Source of the DNA: JACJWR01 sp964627505
GTDB lineage: Bacteria > Actinomycetota > Actinomycetes > S36-B12 > UBA10799
Direction of reading: 5' to 3'
Length of the DNA: 64,000 bases
NCBI GenBank assembly: GCA_964627505.1
Contig: CAZVKB010000002.1
Location: forward strand, 7,135 to 71,134
Below, piece after piece: positions 36,715 through 45,701 of the stretch; within the stretch, counting starts at the first letter, position 1, and each line of letters opens with the position of its first letter. The position numbers and the translations under genes are program-made. The notes beneath the pieces are model-generated. The model saw nothing but the letters and a program-made list of their open reading frames with translations, made no database searches and had not been told where the DNA came from.

Positions 36715-38306
36715 CCACAGAGACGTTCGCCTCGGTCGACAACCTGGTCTGGATCGCAGTAGTCGCCGTCGGCTTAAGTCTGTTATTGCGCAGCCGCGGG
36801 ATCGGAACCGCCCTGCCGCTGCTCGGGTGTGGCATCGTCATTGCCCTTCTTCCGATCGGACCGACCGCACCTGCGGCGCCGGAAGCCATCCAAGCGCTGG
36901 TACTGGCCCCGCTGGTGTTTGGGGAAGCGCTGTCGTCGTCCTACATTGACATTAAGAAGGTTCGTCGGCCGGTGCTCGCGTTGGCGGTGCTGCTCGTCGC
37001 TGCTACCACGCTGGTGGTGGGCGGGGTCGTGGCAGCACTGCTGGTGGCCATCCCGGCTGCCATGGCTTTAGCTCTTGGCGCCATTCTCGCCCCAACTGAC
37101 GCGGTGGCGGTGGCCACTGCCGCCCGCCGGGCCAACCTGCCAGCGAGAATCGTCTCCGTCCTCGAAGGTGAGAGCCTCGTCAACGACGCTACCGGACTGA
37201 CCGCCCTGCGGGTTGCGGTCGTGGCAGCCGTAGCCGGTTCCATCACGATCGTCGACGCGGGTGCGGTGTTGGTGCAGTCGGTGACGGTGGGATTGGCCAT
37301 CGGCGTGGCCAGCGGCTGGATCCTCGTGATGATGCTGCGCCACAGTTCGGACGTCGTCGGCTTCGGTGGGCTGTTGCTGATCGCACCGCTACCGATCTAC
37401 ATGGTGACCGAAGAACTCGACGGCTCGGCCATCCTGGCCATTGTCACCGCGGCGCTCATGGCATCCCACGCCAGCCATTCCGACCCCAGCTATCGCGGTC
37501 GCCTTGCGGTGGCCACAGTGTGGCGACAAATCACTTTCATCTTGCAGTCGATCGCCTTTCTGCTGCTCGGCCTCGAATTGCCGTTCGCCATCGGTGACCT
37601 GCCGGAAGCCCAGGTGCGCCTCTTACCGGTGACCGTGCTCGCCGTCACGGTCGTGTTGATCACCACGCGCATGATTTTTGTGTTCGGGATGTTCGGCCTC
37701 GAGCGCGCCACCAGCAAGAGTCCCACCGGTGGTTGGCGCAGCGCCGTGGTCATCGGTTGGGCGGGTGCCCGTGGGCCAGTGTCGGCTTTGGCTGCCTTCT
37801 CCCTGCCCTTCATCGCCGAGTCCGGCTCGCCGATCCCCTACCGGGATTTTGTGGTGGCCACCGCGTTGTGCGTAATTTTGGTTACCCTGATGATTTCCCC
37901 GACACTGGGACCGTTGGCTCGCGCCCTGCGGATCGAAGACACCAACGCACCGTCCACCCAGGGGTGGGTGCGCTCCGCGTTGGCTCGGGCTGCCCTGGCG
38001 GCGTTGGAGTCGGCGGAGACGGATGCGGACCGCGATGGCGAGCCGCTATCTCCGGAGACGGTGCGCACACTTCGGCATCAAATGGAGCAACGACTGCACC
38101 CAGATGCCGACAACACCGCAGCCGTCACCCGGGTGCGCCAGTTGGCCGAAGTTGGTCTCGCCATGGCGCAAGCCGAACAACGCGAGCTCATTCGGCTGCG
38201 CACCGAGGCCGGCTTGCCCGATGCAGTGGTCCGCCCACTCATGACCGATATCGATCAGCGGATCGCCAGTTTGCGCGCCGCCCGGAAATCCCCGGGGAGC
38301 GCTTAG
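36711..38306 (+). CDS. CPA1-family Na+/H+ antiporter
   Basis: A 531-residue cation:proton antiporter. About twelve hydrophobic helices fill residues 1-410. APTDAVAVATAARRANLP (near 125) and LEGESLVNDATGLTALRVAV (near 150) are the CPA1/NhaP signatures, including the ion-binding Asp of NDATG. A hydrophilic C-terminal domain of about 110 residues with charged helices follows and may regulate activity. It probably exchanges Na+ or K+ for H+ in pH and salt homeostasis. The start overlaps the PEBP gene. Confidence 0.92.
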   Translation: MTTETFASVDNLVWIAVVAVGLSLLLRSRGIGTALPLLGCGIVIALLPIGPTAPAAPEAIQALVLAPLVFGEALSSSYIDIKKVRRPVLALAVLLVAATTLVVGGVVAALLVAIPAAMALALGAILAPTDAVAVATAARRANLPARIVSVLEGESLVNDATGLTALRVAVVAAVAGSITIVDAGAVLVQSVTVGLAIGVASGWILVMMLRHSSDVVGFGGLLLIAPLPIYMVTEELDGSAILAIVTAALMASHASHSDPSYRGRLAVATVWRQITFILQSIAFLLLGLELPFAIGDLPEAQVRLLPVTVLAVTVVLITTRMIFVFGMFGLERATSKSPTGGWRSAVVIGWAGARGPVSALAAFSLPFIAESGSPIPYRDFVVATALCVILVTLMISPTLGPLARALRIEDTNAPSTQGWVRSALARAALAALESAETDADRDGEPLSPETVRTLRHQMEQRLHPDADNTAAVTRVRQLAEVGLAMAQAEQRELIRLRTEAGLPDAVVRPLMTDIDQRIASLRAARKSPGSA

Positions 38307-38348
38307 CGGTTGTCACGCAAGGCATCGGTAAGCATCACGTGAGATGTT

Positions 38349-38363
38349 GATCAAGCCTTGATC
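38349..38363. promoter_or_regulatory. 15-base perfect palindrome upstream of the POT transporter gene
   Basis: GATCAAG and CTTGATC are separated by a single C, 48 bases before the transporter start codon and 42 bases after the antiporter stop. Its position in a short intergenic gap fits a repressor or activator site. Confidence 0.45.
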
Positions 38364-38411
38364 CCGCCATGTTTCTGCGATCACCGAAAGAATAGGTCTA
38401 TTGTGACGCGC

Positions 38412-39908
38412 ATGGCAACGACTTCCGCGCCGACGCCGACCTCTGAGGATCGGGCATTCTTTGGGCAACCCAGAGCACTCTCCACACTGTTCTTCACGGA
38501 AATGTGGGAGCGCTTCTCCTATTACGGTATGCGCGCCCTTTTGGTGCTCTACCTCACTGCGCCGCTCGTCAGCGAGGACGGGCGTGAAGGCCTCGGGATC
38601 GACGACGGCACCGCTATCGCGATCTACGGCGCCTACTCGGGCTTGGTCTACCTCACGCCCATCGCCGGTGGGTGGGTGGCTGACCGCATCATGGGTCCGC
38701 GGCGCACCGTGCTCTACGGCGGCATCGTCATCGCCGTCGGCCACTACCTCATGGCCGCACCGGTGGAAATCACTTTCTGGCTGGGTCTGCTCGCCATCGC
38801 ACTGGGCACCGGGATGCTCAAGCCGAACATCTCGGCGATGGTCGGTGACCTCTACGACGACGCCGATACCCGCCGGGATGCCGGATTCTCGATTTTCTAC
38901 ATGGGCATCAACCTTGGGTCGCTCTTCGCCCCGCTGATCACGGGATATGCAGCCGCTCAACGCGGTTTCCACTGGGGCTTCGCGATCGCCGGGATCGGCA
39001 TGACCTTGGCAGTGATCCAGTACGTCCTTGGGTGGAAGAACTTCCATGGAGTGGGCGCGAAGGCTCCCGACCCGGCTAACGCAAAGGAAAAGCGCAACTT
39101 CTATTTCGTCCTCCTAGGCGCTGTTGTGTTCATCGGAATCTTGGCAATCGTGATCGGCCTGTTCGCCGCAGGCGGAGTGGCTGATGACATCGCCACTGCG
39201 ATTACCGTGTTCATCCTGATCGTGCCATTTGTGTACTTCTACAAATTGTTCAAGCGCAAGGACTACACCAAACGCGAACGCTCCAACGTGAAAGTTTTCG
39301 TGTGGGTGTTCTTAGCGGCGGCCTCGTTCTGGATGGTGTTCGAGCAGTCCGGTTCGACACTCAACATCTTCGCCGAGAACGTCACGGACTTGAACTTCGG
39401 CGGCTGGGAGATGCCCGCAGCGTGGCTGCAATCGGTGAACCCGTTGTTCATCATCATCTTCGCGCCCATCTTTGCCGCGGTATGGGTCAAGCTCGGCAAC
39501 AGAGCGCCACGCACCTCGCTGAAATTTGCGATGGCCCTGATCGGTGTCGGCATTTCGGTGTTGATCCTGGTGATCCCCATGTCGGCCTACCAGGACTCCG
39601 GCACCGAAGCCGTGGTCTGGTGGCTGTTGACCACCTATCTGCTGCAGACCTGGGCCGAGTTGCTGCTCTCTCCCCAGGGGCTGTCGGCCACCACCAAACT
39701 GGCACCGGAAGGGGCGAGCGGACAAATGTTGGCGCTGTGGTTTCTGGCCACGTCAGTGGGTACAAGCGTGGGTGGACAGATCGGCAAGTTCACGGCGGGT
39801 GACCCGGTCAACACCTTCATCGTCAGTGGTGTGGTGCCCATCGTGGTCGGCATCATTACGCTGACCATGATGAAGTGGATCAACCGTTCCATGGATCCGG
39901 TGCACTAG
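38412..39908 (+). CDS. POT family proton-dependent oligopeptide transporter
   Basis: A 498-residue major-facilitator protein of the POT/PTR2 family importing di- and tripeptides with protons. FTEMWERFSYYGMRALLVLYL (near residue 32) contains the ExxER motif. GGWVADRIMGPRRTVLYGG and FSIFYMGINLGSLFAPLI (PTR2 signature, near 160) follow, and about 12-14 helices are evident. ATG at 38412 is used; GTG at 38403 is an in-frame alternative. No peptidase gene is adjacent, and its substrate range is not readable. Confidence 0.95.
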   Translation: MATTSAPTPTSEDRAFFGQPRALSTLFFTEMWERFSYYGMRALLVLYLTAPLVSEDGREGLGIDDGTAIAIYGAYSGLVYLTPIAGGWVADRIMGPRRTVLYGGIVIAVGHYLMAAPVEITFWLGLLAIALGTGMLKPNISAMVGDLYDDADTRRDAGFSIFYMGINLGSLFAPLITGYAAAQRGFHWGFAIAGIGMTLAVIQYVLGWKNFHGVGAKAPDPANAKEKRNFYFVLLGAVVFIGILAIVIGLFAAGGVADDIATAITVFILIVPFVYFYKLFKRKDYTKRERSNVKVFVWVFLAAASFWMVFEQSGSTLNIFAENVTDLNFGGWEMPAAWLQSVNPLFIIIFAPIFAAVWVKLGNRAPRTSLKFAMALIGVGISVLILVIPMSAYQDSGTEAVVWWLLTTYLLQTWAELLLSPQGLSATTKLAPEGASGQMLALWFLATSVGTSVGGQIGKFTAGDPVNTFIVSGVVPIVVGIITLTMMKWINRSMDPVH

Positions 39909-40000
39909 CGGTTAACGGTCACTGCCAGACTTTGCTGCGATGAGCACGACGCGTGCGAAGGCGCCGTCCGCACCGACCCCCTCTCGCCGAAAGGTCTGCT

Positions 40001-40855
40001 GTGGCTAGTGATCCCAACCCCGCGTCTTCGCCCCTGGACCAGTTGTCGGTCGAGCACCGAGATGCACTGTTGGGAGCGGCGCCAAATTTTCGCGACGTGG
40101 GCGGTTGGCCGACTGTCAGCGCGACGATGCGCACCGGCGTGATGTACCGCACCGATCACCTGGCGGGCTTACCCGCAGCTGCGCAAACCGCGCTGACGCA
40201 TCTGGAAGTGACTGAGGTGTACGACTTGCGCACGGACGCCGAGCGCACCCCGGCACCCGACGCCCTGCCGAGCACCATTGCTCTGCAAATCGCCGACGTA
40301 CTTGCTGATCGTCCTGACAGTGGCGCGGCCCAGGTGGCCGCACTCGGCGCTGCCCTCGCCGGTGGTGACGGTACCGCGATGGCCACCATCAATGCCGCCA
40401 TCGGCGACGGCAAGGCGGCCGACTTCATGATCGAGACCTATCGGGACTTCATCCGCTTGCCTTCGGCCAATCAGGCATATGCAAGTTTTTTGCGCGGGGT
40501 CGCCCATGGATCGTCTGCCATCGCCTTCCACTGCACTGCCGGCAAAGATCGCACCGGCTGGGCAGCGGCCATCACGCAGATGTTCGTCGGCGTAGACGAT
40601 GCAATCATCATCCGTGAGTACCTTGCCAGCAATGAGCTCACCAGCGCGATGTTCACCCCGATGCTGGCGGCATTCCGCACTGCCGGCGGTGATGCTGAAT
40701 CCTTGGCGACCGTGATGCAGGTGCGCTCGGAGTACTTGGACGCCGCCATCAGCTTGATGACGAGCACGTACGGAGATGTGGAGGGCTACCTGCGCCAGGG
40801 GTTAGGGCTGCAGGATGAAGACCTCGCGGCCTTGCAGCACCGACTTGTAGGCTGA
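40001..40855 (+). CDS. tyrosine-protein phosphatase (PTPB-like)
   Basis: A 284-residue phosphatase with the P-loop AFHCTAGKDRTGWAAAI near residue 177; HCxxGxxR contains the catalytic Cys and Arg. FRDVGGWPT near 30 and YDLRTDAERTPAPD near 80 match bacterial phosphatases of the MptpB (Y_phosphatase3) type, which hydrolyse phosphotyrosine and often phosphoinositides. GTG at 40001 has AAAGG 7 bases upstream; the frame is open to 39953. No kinase gene is adjacent. Confidence 0.92.
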   Translation: MASDPNPASSPLDQLSVEHRDALLGAAPNFRDVGGWPTVSATMRTGVMYRTDHLAGLPAAAQTALTHLEVTEVYDLRTDAERTPAPDALPSTIALQIADVLADRPDSGAAQVAALGAALAGGDGTAMATINAAIGDGKAADFMIETYRDFIRLPSANQAYASFLRGVAHGSSAIAFHCTAGKDRTGWAAAITQMFVGVDDAIIIREYLASNELTSAMFTPMLAAFRTAGGDAESLATVMQVRSEYLDAAISLMTSTYGDVEGYLRQGLGLQDEDLAALQHRLVG

Positions 40856-40900
40856 AGTCTCGTCCGGCACCGCGCAGCTCGGCAGGCTGAGGAGGCAGTA

Positions 40901-41533
40901 ATGAGTGTGGTCCTGTGCTTCGGCGATTCACTCACGTGGGGGTTCGACCCGGCAACGGCTACCCGACTACCGGCCGCCGATCGCTGGCCCACAGTGCTCG
41001 CGAGCGGTCTCGGGCCGGATGTCCACGTCATTGCCGAGGGACTTAACGGACGGACAACCACCGCTGATTCTCCCTTTCGAGCCATGCGCAGTGGGGCGGC
41101 AATGCTGCCGGCGCTGTTGGAGTCGCACACACCCATCGACATAGTCGTGATCATGCTCGGCACCAACGATCTGCAAACTGCGCTGGGACTGTCGGCGAAT
41201 TACGCCGCATCCGGCGTGGCCAGCCTGCTAGATGTGGTGGCTCGCAGCTTGGCCGGACCCGACCGGAGTTCCCCGCGGGCACTGCTGGTCTCACCGCCGC
41301 ATGTGATCGCACCCTGCGGTTTCATGGGCGTGCTGTGGGAAGGACGCGAGGCAGAGTCTCGTCGCCTGGCCGACCGATACCGGGCGGTGGCCGAGATGTC
41401 CGGTGCCGGCTTCTTCGATGCCGCCTCTGTCGTATCGCCGAGCCTCACCGACGGTGTGCACCTGGACCCCGCAGGTCAACGCACGCTGGGGGTCCACCTC
41501 ACAGCGGAAGTCGCCGCGCTGCTCGACAAGTGA
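40901..41533 (+). CDS. SGNH/GDSL hydrolase (arylesterase-like)
   Basis: A 210-residue cytoplasmic esterase. The start MSVVLCFGDSLTWGFDP carries the GDSL serine. VIMLGTNDLQTALG near residue 85 contains the block III GxND motif, and DGVHLDPAGQRTLG near 185 has the catalytic Asp and His (block V). The short length and the motif GDSLTWG resemble multifunctional thioesterase/arylesterases such as those of Mycobacterium smegmatis. GAGGAGG precedes the ATG. It follows the phosphatase gene after 45 bases. Confidence 0.93.
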   Translation: MSVVLCFGDSLTWGFDPATATRLPAADRWPTVLASGLGPDVHVIAEGLNGRTTTADSPFRAMRSGAAMLPALLESHTPIDIVVIMLGTNDLQTALGLSANYAASGVASLLDVVARSLAGPDRSSPRALLVSPPHVIAPCGFMGVLWEGREAESRRLADRYRAVAEMSGAGFFDAASVVSPSLTDGVHLDPAGQRTLGVHLTAEVAALLDK

Positions 41534-41543
41534 TCGGCTGGTG

Positions 41544-43004
41544 TTAGGCGATCGGGCCACTCGCGGCGGTGACCATCGCCGGGCGACCCAAGTTGTCCAG
41601 CGGCAACGGATTCGTGGCTGCTGGCGTGCAGGTGACCACCTGGCCGCGATATGCGGGATTCGTGCTCGCCAGCTCGTGACACGCCGCTAGCGCCCGTTGC
41701 CCCCAGTAGTTGGGGTGTGCCGGCATCTGCTGCAAGTTCTTCGTCGCCACCCCGCAGGCGCCGTCTTTCCACGAGTTCCAGCCCCAGCCACAATCCTTTG
41801 GTCCATCGACGGCCTGCCACAGCATCGGGTAGCGCTTGAGCGGGGAGTCCCCGATGGGGCAGAAGCCGCTGTCCTGCACACAGTTGATGATTACGGGAGT
41901 CATCCAGTACCCGTTTTGCCCACCTTCGGTGGCACTGGTCCACTGCGGATTCATGGAATGACCGCCGGGGCTGGCCACCGTGGGCAGGACGGCACTTTTC
42001 GCGCACAGTTCGTGACCGGCAAAAGCATGCGTGGCATCGACTACGACGATATTGGCTTTTTCACCCGATTCGGCCAGCACGGTTTTGGCACCCTCGATGA
42101 CGCGCGTACGCAGCGTGGGCCCGAGTGTGTCGTTGAAGTAGTTGAAGTCACTATCGGTAAAAGGACAGCCACCATAGATTTGCCGACCCCAATCGTGGTC
42201 CCCGCCGAGGCTCGGGTCAACGTTGGCCGCGGTGGGAATACCGATGGGGTAGGTCTGCACGGCGATCGTGTAGGACTCTTGCGGGATGCCGGCGTTCGCC
42301 ATCGCCTGCCGCACATTGCGCAAGGACGTCTCGACGGCGGTCTTCGCACCAACGAGCCCCGTAGCCATCTGCTGCTGCAGCACCGAACCGCTGTCCGGTC
42401 GGGAGCATGCGGACTTCCCCGGGGTCACGAATCGTGCGGTGCAGTCTGAGACGATCGGGCCAAAACCAACATCGTTGCCACCGATGGACACCGCAACAGT
42501 CGTGATGCGGTCACCGTGTGCCTGCACTTCGCGGGCGAACGCTTCCAGCTGGCTGGCTTGCCCCTGCGGTGAGGTGGCGAAATCGATCCCTGGCTTTCCT
42601 GGCACAGAGGTGGAAATCGCACCCGAGCAGGCCAGGTTCTTGCCGGTGTACTGGCTGGCATCGCCCCACATCATCAGCGCGGACGCGGAGCGGTGGCAGA
42701 GTGTGCCGACACCAGTCGTGTCGCCCGGGTAGGTCTGCTCGAGCGAGCCGCCGAATGTCCACGTCCACCACTGCGCACCACCGCCGTAACGGGTGAACGT
42801 AGCTCCTTCCCCGGACATGTACGAATCGCCGAGCCCGACCACCCACTGGCGCTGGCCGTCGGTGTCCGCGGCCGGTGCGACTGCTGCTGCGTTCGGAGCT
42901 GTGGCCGGGGTCGCTGCCACTGCGGGATTCGCGGTGACGAGGGCTCCGATGGTGAGAACTCCTGCCGAAATAGCCGATGCCACATGCCGACCGTTGACGT
43001 TCAT
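41544..43004 (-). CDS. secreted SGNH hydrolase
   Basis: A 486-residue exported protein. The N-terminus MNVNGRHVASAISAGVLTIG followed by an Ala-rich region ending ANPAVAATPA is a signal peptide, probably cut around residue 32. The catalytic domain begins WVVGLGDSYMSGEG near 53 (block I serine), with SIGGNDVGFG near 170 (block III). The later stretch PGGHSMNPQWTS near 345 is probably the catalytic His region. Several cysteines suggest disulfides. Relatives include secreted lipases and esterases of Streptomyces. AGGAGG lies upstream of the ATG. It converges on the GDSL gene with 10 bases between. Confidence 0.85.
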   Translation of the reverse strand: MNVNGRHVASAISAGVLTIGALVTANPAVAATPATAPNAAAVAPAADTDGQRQWVVGLGDSYMSGEGATFTRYGGGAQWWTWTFGGSLEQTYPGDTTGVGTLCHRSASALMMWGDASQYTGKNLACSGAISTSVPGKPGIDFATSPQGQASQLEAFAREVQAHGDRITTVAVSIGGNDVGFGPIVSDCTARFVTPGKSACSRPDSGSVLQQQMATGLVGAKTAVETSLRNVRQAMANAGIPQESYTIAVQTYPIGIPTAANVDPSLGGDHDWGRQIYGGCPFTDSDFNYFNDTLGPTLRTRVIEGAKTVLAESGEKANIVVVDATHAFAGHELCAKSAVLPTVASPGGHSMNPQWTSATEGGQNGYWMTPVIINCVQDSGFCPIGDSPLKRYPMLWQAVDGPKDCGWGWNSWKDGACGVATKNLQQMPAHPNYWGQRALAACHELASTNPAYRGQVVTCTPAATNPLPLDNLGRPAMVTAASGPIA

Positions 43005-43188
43005 GGCGTGACGCCTCCTGAAATCGCGCTCAAACTATCCCGCCAACGTATCGCCGACGCCGCTGCCGGCGCCACCGACCAAAGTCCTCACCTACATCCC
43101 ACGGAGTAGGCGCTACTCCCCAGGAAGGCTCCGCAAACCCTCCGGGCGGCGCTAGCGACTCGGAGGTGTGTCCGTCCATATTGTTCCC

Positions 43189-43734
43189 ATGACCTCCACA
43201 CCGGAAAATCCCCAAACACCCAACCCCGATCCAACCGAACTGATCAGCGACCCTGCCACCAGCCAACCTGCGGCTACCGGTCCAAGCCAAAGTAGTGCGC
43301 CTGCCGACGGTGGCCCTGTCCCCGGACAGTGGCAGCCCACCGGTACCACCGCCACTCCGGTGGAACCACCTGAGGGTTGGCAAGCGGGCTACGCCAAGCA
43401 GAAGCGCCGGGCGCAAGGTTTCATGATTGCCACCATCGCGCTCGGGATCACGACGATCCTGGCTGGGGTGATGGCGCTGGGCTTGGGTACCGCGATGGTG
43501 GTGCGCAACGTTGCAGATGGACCCGCCGGGCACTCCCGGATGGATGACGGGCGCGACTTCGATGATCGCGGTGACATGCGCGGGTTTGACGATCGCGGTG
43601 ACATGCGCGGGTTCGGCAACAACCCGAACCTGGGCAACGGCCAGCGCGGCAACCGGATGACACCAACACCCACCCCAACCCCCACAGCACCTACCCCTGC
43701 TCCTGCCACCCCAACGCCCACACCTACATCCTGA
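43189..43734 (+). CDS. single-pass membrane protein with repeat and Pro/Thr tail, unknown function
   Basis: A 181-residue protein. The N-terminal 65 residues are Pro/Thr/Ser-rich and likely disordered, followed by GWQAGYAKQKRRAQG and one membrane helix at about 80-107 (FMIATIALGITTILAGVMALGLGTAMVV). Outside lie two tandem FDDRGDMRG units and a tail of alternating Pro and Thr. I do not recognise the family. The start is uncertain: GGAGG lies 22 bases before the ATG at 43189, while an in-frame GTG at 43168 is too close to it. The gene is divergent from the secreted SGNH hydrolase. Confidence 0.65.
   Translation: MTSTPENPQTPNPDPTELISDPATSQPAATGPSQSSAPADGGPVPGQWQPTGTTATPVEPPEGWQAGYAKQKRRAQGFMIATIALGITTILAGVMALGLGTAMVVRNVADGPAGHSRMDDGRDFDDRGDMRGFDDRGDMRGFGNNPNLGNGQRGNRMTPTPTPTPTAPTPAPATPTPTPTS
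43558..43611 (+). repeat. 27-base tandem duplication in frame
   Basis: Two adjacent 27-base units encode FDDRGDMRG twice, starting near residue 124 of the membrane protein. They differ at only two synonymous third positions, so the duplication looks recent. Confidence 0.85.
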
Positions 43735-43783
43735 CCCGACCCACTTGCGCGGCTGCCGGAGGGTATGCGTAAGGCTTGCGGTC

Positions 43784-44326
43784 ATGAGTGTCACCGACCC
43801 TTCAGCAGCCGACGACGTGGTAGTTCTGCTCGATGAGCACGACCGACCCTGTGGTACCGCACCCAGGGTGAGCGTCCACACCGAGCACACTCCCCTGCAC
43901 CTGGCGTTTTCGTGCTACCTGCGCCGCGCAGATGGCAAGGTCCTGATGACCCGGCGCGCGCTGACCAAGCGCACCTGGCCGGGGGTGTGGACCAACTCCT
44001 GCTGCGGACATCCGCGACCGGGCGAGCCGATGACCGACGCCATCCGTCGCCGGTTGGCCGATGAGCTGCAAGCCAGCGCCACCGGCATCGAACTCGTGCT
44101 TGCCGATTTTCGGTACCGGGCTGTGGACGCTTCGGGAGTGGTGGAGAACGAGTTCTGTCCCGTTTATGTGGCGACGTTGGTTGATTCGGTGCACCCCGTC
44201 ACTGCCGAGGTGGCTGAGATTGCATGGGTCGAACCAGCTGACGTCATGATGGTCGCCGCTCGCACGCCGTGGTTGCTGAGTCCATGGTGCGTGAGCCAGT
44301 TGGCCCAGTTGCATCGTGTCTTCTGA
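43784..44326 (+). CDS. idi: isopentenyl-diphosphate delta-isomerase, type I
   Basis: A 180-residue Nudix-fold isomerase interconverting IPP and DMAPP. LHLAFSCYLRRADGKVLMTRRALTKRTWPGVWTNSCCGHPRPGE (about residues 42-85) carries the metal-binding His and the catalytic Cys of SCCGHP. ENEFCPVY near 120 carries the catalytic Glu region. ATG at 43784 gives the standard N-terminus. Its end overlaps the start of the next gene by 11 bases. Confidence 0.96.
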   Translation: MSVTDPSAADDVVVLLDEHDRPCGTAPRVSVHTEHTPLHLAFSCYLRRADGKVLMTRRALTKRTWPGVWTNSCCGHPRPGEPMTDAIRRRLADELQASATGIELVLADFRYRAVDASGVVENEFCPVYVATLVDSVHPVTAEVAEIAWVEPADVMMVAARTPWLLSPWCVSQLAQLHRVF

Positions 44327-45701
44327 CTTCCAGCGCGCGCCGTCATTGGCACCGGCGGCCAGGGTCATCAGATCGCACTACGGCGTCGTCATCGGTGATC
44401 GGGATATGGCGCGGGTCAACGCGCAACTGGGCCGGATCGCGGCGCGGGATGGTCTGGCCGTTGCGCTGCTTGTCGCCTGGCAACACGGGCTGACGATCGG
44501 CCACATTCCCGTGGACGACCACGCCAACGCCCAACTGCTCGCGGTACCCGCCAGCGCGCACTGTCCCTACGTTTTCGTGCATGTGCCGGTGCGCACCATT
44601 CGCGGTGATCACAGCGAACTCATTCGCCGCGGGATCATGAATCCGCAACCGGATCCCGCTCGACTGCGCCGACACGACCCTGTGCGCTCGCGGCACCATG
44701 ATTCCGAGGGAGTTCCGGACTCCTGGGTGACGTCGGAGTTATTGAGCACGCGCCGTGGCTCGGGTGAAGCACACGCCGACGCCGCAACCGGAGCGTGCTT
44801 CCTGTGCTCCGAGGCGGAACTTACTCCGCACGAAGCGTCTTTCGGGATTCCCGCGGACTCAGCGCATGCGCCCACCGCGCGCGACTATGCCGTCGGATTC
44901 ACCTTCGCCCCCTTCGGCGACCCCGCCGAGGTGTGTCACTTTCTCGCGTGGGATCACCCGGGCAATGATGCGCCAGTGCTGAGCATGCAGCCAACGGATT
45001 TCTCCACCACCGACCTGCTGACCATCACCAGTCGCGTGAATGACGGCCTCGCCCAATTCTGCCAGGACTACCAACTCGGTGCGCCACCGACGATCACCGG
45101 CGTGTGCAACCACTGGGCAGGCAACACCATCGATCACCAGCACTATCAATTCTTCAGCCTGTCCACGCTGCCGCTGTTGGTTGCAGCGCGCGAGCCGGGT
45201 TCGGTGATCACGATCGGACAGGGGTTACGAGTTCGCCGAGTCACGTCCTGGCCGGCGGCTGCCTACGTGATTGAGCCCATGCCGGGAGATGATGGCGTTT
45301 GGGATGCGCACGATCCCGACCCACAGGTGCGAACGATGGTCGGTCGGGCAGCCGATGCGCTTGCTGCCCTGTGGAACGACCTTGCTGCCAGCCACACGCA
45401 GAACACGGTGGCGTACCGATGCGAAGGCACCGACCGGGCACTCGTGATCCCCCGCGATCGGAACCGAACGGCCACACTTCCCACGTTGACCGGATTGCGC
45501 AAGGTCAACGCCGGTGTGTTGGAGATGTTGGGCTACTTCCTCATTGACGACGCCGACGACCTGCAACGGATCGCCGGACTCGGCTCTGCGCAGCGCACCG
45601 CTCTGGGCGACGCATGGCTTGCGGCGCTGACCCCACCGGCTGCAGAGATCGCGGAGTTTGAAGCCGAGGTGCGAGCAGCCCCACTCGCGTTCACGTCATA
45701 A
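44316..45701 (+). CDS. HIT/GalT-superfamily protein with HxHxQ motif, unknown substrate
   Basis: A 461-residue protein that shows the active-site pattern of the galactose-1-phosphate uridylyltransferase/dinucleotide phosphorylase branch of the HIT superfamily. The pattern is GNTIDHQHYQFFSL at about residues 269-282 (His274-x-His276-x-Gln278), preceded by a CxxC at 160-163 (CFLC). The N-terminal 130 residues match nothing I recognise. It may transfer or phosphorolyse a nucleotide-sugar, but no donor can be named. It begins with GTG inside the end of idi and overlaps the convergent hydrolase gene by 11 bases. Confidence 0.6.
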   Translation: MSSDFQRAPSLAPAARVIRSHYGVVIGDRDMARVNAQLGRIAARDGLAVALLVAWQHGLTIGHIPVDDHANAQLLAVPASAHCPYVFVHVPVRTIRGDHSELIRRGIMNPQPDPARLRRHDPVRSRHHDSEGVPDSWVTSELLSTRRGSGEAHADAATGACFLCSEAELTPHEASFGIPADSAHAPTARDYAVGFTFAPFGDPAEVCHFLAWDHPGNDAPVLSMQPTDFSTTDLLTITSRVNDGLAQFCQDYQLGAPPTITGVCNHWAGNTIDHQHYQFFSLSTLPLLVAAREPGSVITIGQGLRVRRVTSWPAAAYVIEPMPGDDGVWDAHDPDPQVRTMVGRAADALAALWNDLAASHTQNTVAYRCEGTDRALVIPRDRNRTATLPTLTGLRKVNAGVLEMLGYFLIDDADDLQRIAGLGSAQRTALGDAWLAALTPPAAEIAEFEAEVRAAPLAFTS

